Shown here: one piece after another, positions 60,648 through 64,000 of the stretch
Position numbering within the stretch: the first letter of the stretch is position 1
Layout: the number at the start of each line of letters is the position of its first letter
NCBI RefSeq assembly: GCF_017329565.1
Contig: NZ_JAFMTT010000003.1
DNA from: Alicyclobacillus mali
GTDB lineage: Bacteria > Bacillota > Bacilli > Alicyclobacillales > Alicyclobacillaceae
DNA length: 64,000 bases
Direction: 5' to 3' (one strand)
Position numbers and translations under genes: made by a program
Notes under the pieces: model-generated
Told to the model about the DNA's origin: nothing
The model's input: the letters and a program-made list of their open reading frames with translations, nothing else
The model's database searches: none

Positions 60648-61783
60648 TGGAACTGACGTTGACGGCCTGGACGCCGTCCGAGGTTTATCAGCGCATCCTT
60701 CGCCGCGAGCCGTTCTTCTTGCTCGATGTGCGGAACGAGGATGCATTTGCGGACTGGCGCATCGAAGGGGAAGTCATTGAATCGCTGAACGTGCCATACT
60801 TCGATCTGTTGGATGGCGTCGATGCGCTGTTGCCCAAACTTCCGCGAGACAAGGACATCCTCGTCGTGTGCGCGAAGGAGGGATCGTCCAAGTTTGTCGC
60901 GGAGGAGCTCGTGAAGGCGGGGCTTCAGCGCGTCGCCTATCTCCAGGGCGGTATGCGGGCCTGGAGCGAGTACCTGCATCCGGTAAAGGTGGGGGACGTG
61001 GCAGGAGGCGCGCTGTATCAGTTCCTGCGCGTCGGCAAGGGGTGTCTGTCGTACGCCGTCGTTTCAAACGGCGAGATGGCCGTGGTCGATCCGGCGCGGT
61101 TCGTCGACGTATACCTGCAGTTTGCGAAGGAGCAGGGCGCGAAACTTGTCGCCGCGATCGACACGCATTTGCACGCGGACCACATCTCGGGTGGGCGCGC
61201 GCTGGCGGAGGCAGCTTCGGCCGCGTATTATCTGCCGCCGGGCGATGCCAGCGAGGTGACGTACGCGTACCGACCGCTGAACGACGGCGATGAAATTCGC
61301 ATTGGCGACAGCCGCATCGCCATCCGGGCACTTCACTCGCCGGGTCACACGCCGGGCAGCACGTCGCTTGTGGTGGATGGCCAGTACCTGCTCTCCGGCG
61401 ACATCCTGTTTGTGGGCTCCATCGGTCGGCCGGATCTCGCAGGGCGCGCGAAGGAGTTCGCGCCGGATTTGCGGCGGACGCTGTACGAGACCTATCGCGA
61501 GCTTCCGGGCCATCTCGTGGTGCTCCCGGCGCACTACGCGTGGGCGTCCGAGGTGAACGATCACGGCTGCGTGTGCGCCACTCTGTCGGAGCTCTACGAG
61601 AAGAATCCGGGTCTTCAGATTCAGGACGAAGGTAAATTCGTCTCGACCGTGACAGAGAACCTGCCGCCGCAACCGAACGCCTATCAGCAGATTCGGATGA
61701 CGAATATGGGCAAGCTGACGCCGAACACAGACGAGGCGAGCGAGATGGAGATTGGCCCGAATCGGTGCGCGGTGCACGGCTGA
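60647..61783 (+). CDS. rhodanese-MBL fusion, persulfide dioxygenase (CstB-like)
   Basis: Residues 1-115 are a rhodanese with Cys75 (VVCAKEGSS); residues 120-345 form a metallo-beta-lactamase fold with THLHADHISGG (His174, His176, Asp178, His179), SPGHTPGS and the metal His in LPAHYAW. ETHE1-like dioxygenases oxidise persulfide to sulfite. CstB of S. aureus has the dioxygenase first and rhodaneses later, so the order is reversed here. It starts one base into the previous stop codon. Confidence 0.9.
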   Translation: MELTLTAWTPSEVYQRILRREPFFLLDVRNEDAFADWRIEGEVIESLNVPYFDLLDGVDALLPKLPRDKDILVVCAKEGSSKFVAEELVKAGLQRVAYLQGGMRAWSEYLHPVKVGDVAGGALYQFLRVGKGCLSYAVVSNGEMAVVDPARFVDVYLQFAKEQGAKLVAAIDTHLHADHISGGRALAEAASAAYYLPPGDASEVTYAYRPLNDGDEIRIGDSRIAIRALHSPGHTPGSTSLVVDGQYLLSGDILFVGSIGRPDLAGRAKEFAPDLRRTLYETYRELPGHLVVLPAHYAWASEVNDHGCVCATLSELYEKNPGLQIQDEGKFVSTVTENLPPQPNAYQQIRMTNMGKLTPNTDEASEMEIGPNRCAVHG

Positions 61784-61813
61784 AGATGGCGTTCGATTTG
61801 CGGATTTTTCGCG

Positions 61814-61853
61814 CCCGGATCGATACCTGAACATGTACAGGTATTGATCCGGG
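61814..61853. promoter_or_regulatory. 40-bp palindrome, possible operator or mRNA hairpin
   Basis: CCCGGATC, then ATACCTG, inverted as CAGGTAT and GATCCGGG, form an almost perfect 40-base palindrome with a G-T mismatch and CATG at the centre. It lies 30 bases before the second exporter gene. The embedded ATACC/GGTAT arms match the CstR sites upstream. No T-run follows. Confidence 0.6.
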
Positions 61854-61883
61854 TGGAGAACTTTGATTTGAGGGGGAAGCTCG

Positions 61884-62684
61884 ATGGTCGCGCTGAGTGG
61901 CCTACAGATTGTGCTTGCCATCGCATGTGGCGGGGTCGTCGGGTTTACGCTGGGCCTCATCGGCGGCGGCGGTTCCATTCTCGCAGTGCCTTTGCTCCTG
62001 TACGTGGTGGGGATACACAACGCCCACATCGTCATCGGGACGACCGCGCTCGCGGTGGCGGTCAACGCGTGGATCAACCTGATTCCGCACTGGCGGCACG
62101 GCCATGTGCGATGGAAGCCCGCCATTCTCTTTGCCATCCCAGGCGCCATCGGGGCGGTGGTGGGTTCCATCTTCGGCAAGATGCTCGACGGGAAGGCGCT
62201 TCTCTTCTTGTTCGCGCTGCTCATTCTCGTCATCGCGGTTCGCACGCTGATTCAGGCGAGGCGCGGGAATGGGAAGCCTGCGGCATCGGATGCCGCGACA
62301 GCCTTCCGGTGGGGGAGAGTGCTCGCCACAGGCGGCGGTACAGGGCTCTTGTCCGGCTTCTTTGGCATCGGCGGCGGATTTTTGATTGTGCCAGGCCTCA
62401 TGTTTGCCGCCGGGATGGAGATGATCGACGCCATCGGGAGTTCCCTTGTGTCGGTGGGGCTTTTCGGCGTCACCACCGCCGCATCGTACGCGGCGTCGGG
62501 ACTCGTGGCGTGGAACGTGTTCCTGCTGTACGTGCTCGGCGGGATCGCCGGCGGGTTTTTTGGCACTTTGGTTTCGTCGAAGTTGGGCGGCCGCAAATCG
62601 CTGCTGCAGACTATCTTCGGCTCAATCCTTGTGCTTGTTGCACTTTACATGTTGTACGATAACATCAGTATCTTGATCCACTGA
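61884..62684 (+). CDS. TauE/SafE-family anion exporter, second copy
   Basis: The 266-residue membrane protein has eight helices and the motifs GLIGGGGSILAVPLLL and SGFFGIGGGFLIVPGLMF. It differs clearly from the one at 58.1 kb, so the two are not recent duplicates. It probably exports the sulfite produced by the dioxygenase encoded just before. GAGGGGG precedes the ATG. Confidence 0.9.
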   Translation: MVALSGLQIVLAIACGGVVGFTLGLIGGGGSILAVPLLLYVVGIHNAHIVIGTTALAVAVNAWINLIPHWRHGHVRWKPAILFAIPGAIGAVVGSIFGKMLDGKALLFLFALLILVIAVRTLIQARRGNGKPAASDAATAFRWGRVLATGGGTGLLSGFFGIGGGFLIVPGLMFAAGMEMIDAIGSSLVSVGLFGVTTAASYAASGLVAWNVFLLYVLGGIAGGFFGTLVSSKLGGRKSLLQTIFGSILVLVALYMLYDNISILIH

Positions 62685-62740
62685 GGGCGGCTTACGCGAG
62701 GCCGCCCATCCGACATTCCGGCGACAAAGGTGGGATTCCT

Positions 62741-63001
62741 GTGGAATACAACGATCAGATGAAAAATCGCCTGAAGCGCATCGAAGGCCAGGTGCGCGGC
62801 GTCATCGGCATGATGGAACAGGGCAAGAGTTGCAAAGAGGTTGTCAATCAGCTCACGGCCATCCGCACGGCGGTCGATCGCGTCATCATGTACGTCGTTG
62901 GCGAAAACATGGAACAGTGCATCCGCGAAGAGCTGGCTGGCAAAGGCTCCGCGGAGCACGTCATTCAGGAGGCCATCGAGCTGCTCATGAAGAGCCGCTG
63001 A
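62741..63001 (+). CDS. cstR: persulfide-sensing repressor CstR
   Basis: The 86-residue CsoR-family protein has RLKRIEGQVRGVIGMMEQG, with Cys31 and Cys60 (GKSCKEV, MEQCIREE) and no copper-binding histidine between. These two cysteines form the di- and trisulfide bridges of CstR that cause release from DNA. It is the last gene of the sulfur operon. Start is a GTG behind a weak AAAGGTGGG; its 3' end overlaps the convergent thioesterase gene by 17 bases. Confidence 0.93.
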   Translation: MEYNDQMKNRLKRIEGQVRGVIGMMEQGKSCKEVVNQLTAIRTAVDRVIMYVVGENMEQCIREELAGKGSAEHVIQEAIELLMKSR

Positions 63002-63803
63002 CGGGTGCCTTCATGTACACGAGCTGCGTGGTGGTCGCCAGGAGATGACCGTCCTGCGACCACACTTCGCCGATTTGGTCGAAGTAGCCGTGGGAAAAGC
63101 CGGTGGCGCGGGCGACGCCGAGCAGCTCGTTGGTGCCTTGGCGGGAAATGGTCTCCGGATCGGCGAGAAAGTACACGGTGAATGTCACGGTGCCGATGGG
63201 GACAGGCCGCTTCAGCTTCACGTACACACGCGGCACGAACGTGTCGCATAGCGCGGCGAGCGCGGCGTGATCGAGCGGGCGCGGCGGATCGTCGCGCATC
63301 CACTGGTAGGTGGTGGCTTCCTGAACGTCGTCGAACGCGGAGCCTCGGATGAGGCGAACGTGGTACCACTGCATCCACGGGAGTGGCGCGGGCGCGACGA
63401 ATCTCGGCACCTCCCGAGGCGGGAGTACGTCGGGCATCATTGCTTCGGTATGGAAGAAGGATTCGCGTCGAATACCGAACACGGCCGTTGCGGTGGTGAC
63501 CACTTCTCCTTCCTGCACCATGGTCAGCGAGAAGTGCTGCGTCGATCGGTTTGTGCGGACAGGCACCGCTTCGATGACAAACGGCGCCACCTTGGCGGGC
63601 GCGGTAAAATTCACGGTCAGTGCGAGCGGATGCCCGAGGCGCTCGGGATGGGACATGGCGGCTTTGAGCATGGTGGCCGCGGTGACGCCGCCGAACGGCC
63701 CCACCATGTTGTAATATTCGGCTCTGACGTCTCCGTGAAACCGTTGGCCGTCATAGCAAAGCTCGGTGGCTTTATCGAATGGATGTGTCACAGGTTGCGA
63801 CAT
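62985..63803 (-). CDS. TesB-like acyl-CoA thioesterase
   Basis: The 272-residue product resembles double-hotdog thioesterases: GPFGGVTAATMLKAAMSHP (helix 1 of the first fold), VNFTAPAK and, in the second half, DTFVPRVYVKL. It probably hydrolyses acyl-CoA. GGGAGG lies five bases before the ATG; in-frame codons upstream have no support. It overlaps the 3' end of cstR tail to tail; metabolism is unrelated as far as visible. The last 197 bases of the window show no gene. Confidence 0.85.
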   Translation of the reverse strand: MSQPVTHPFDKATELCYDGQRFHGDVRAEYYNMVGPFGGVTAATMLKAAMSHPERLGHPLALTVNFTAPAKVAPFVIEAVPVRTNRSTQHFSLTMVQEGEVVTTATAVFGIRRESFFHTEAMMPDVLPPREVPRFVAPAPLPWMQWYHVRLIRGSAFDDVQEATTYQWMRDDPPRPLDHAALAALCDTFVPRVYVKLKRPVPIGTVTFTVYFLADPETISRQGTNELLGVARATGFSHGYFDQIGEVWSQDGHLLATTTQLVYMKAPVSGSS

Positions 63804-64000
63804 GAGGGCCTCCCAGACGCTGGCGGATAGTCGATTCGCAGATTCGCATATGAAATAGAATAACAAATGAAAAACGAACAGGAAAGCGCAACCGCCGCAG
63901 GGGCCGTGTCAAGTTGTCGTAGGGGAAGACCCCACTGGGTAGATTGATTAGGCCACCGTAAACGAAATCCTGGAAAGTTCACGTAAGACGTACTTCACCC

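Overview
The window is a high-GC chromosomal stretch from a spore-forming, low-branching Bacillota; gene content and order point to Alicyclobacillus or a close relative. Reasons: a rpsD-rpoA-rplQ-truA-rplM-rpsI ribosomal block running into cwlD, an Mrp/SalA ATPase, gerD and pdaB (the Bacillus sporulation/germination neighbourhood), cdaA-cdaR-glmM followed by a glmS ribozyme and glmS, and Bacillus-type purine (puc) genes. The species call is inference from recognition, not from a search.

Layout. 0-3.4 kb: ribosomal/RNA polymerase operon end. 3.5-7.6 kb: cwlD, a secreted unknown, mrp/salA, gerD and pdaB (the last two on the minus strand). 7.7-14.1 kb: SGNH esterase, then c-di-AMP synthesis (cdaA, cdaR) and amino-sugar synthesis (glmM, ribozyme, glmS). 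14.2-15.8 kb: an APH-fold kinase and a membrane protein. 16-38.5 kb: one large nucleobase-salvage and catabolism region. It contains xanthine dehydrogenase and its maturation genes, allantoate hydrolase, allantoinase, a PucR regulator, HIU hydrolase, uricase, OHCU decarboxylase, an aminohydrolase, an M20 hydrolase, an NCS1 permease and then the full reductive pyrimidine route (dihydropyrimidinase, PreT/PreA, beta-ureidopropionase, class III aminotransferase). 38.6-43.6 kb: TetR, alcohol dehydrogenase, MFS transporter, aminotransferase plus Lrp regulator. 43.7-46 kb: two Asp23 genes, AmaP and DUF2273; the larger Asp23 carries a LEA-like repeat tail. 46.6-49 kb: CsoR, CopZ, a Dam methylase and a COG4705 membrane protein. 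49.1-53 kb: guanine riboswitch plus NCS1 permease, then TPP riboswitch plus thiC. 53.1-58 kb: a 32-repeat CRISPR array and cas4-cas1-cas2 with no interference genes. 58-63 kb: a persulfide/sulfur-handling cluster (two TauE/SafE exporters, rhodaneses, DsrE, TusA-rhodanese, rhodanese-MBL dioxygenase, CstR). The window ends with an acyl-CoA thioesterase.

How it works together. The 16-38.5 kb genes form a near-continuous route from xanthine through urate and allantoin to allantoate, and from uracil/thymine to beta-amino acids, with transport and local control. The guanine-riboswitch permease at 49.4 kb is a second nucleobase transporter under separate, RNA-based control. The sulfur cluster is probably self-regulated by CstR, whose likely operators bracket a strong promoter in front of it. 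The CRISPR locus looks like an adaptation-only module whose array is read toward lower coordinates from a leader next to cas4; its effector must be elsewhere or absent.

The most unusual items are the effector-less CRISPR locus with a mosaic of repeat variants, the Asp23-LEA fusion, the paired CstR operators with a separate 40-bp palindrome, and a repeated putative operator in the ureide gene promoter region.
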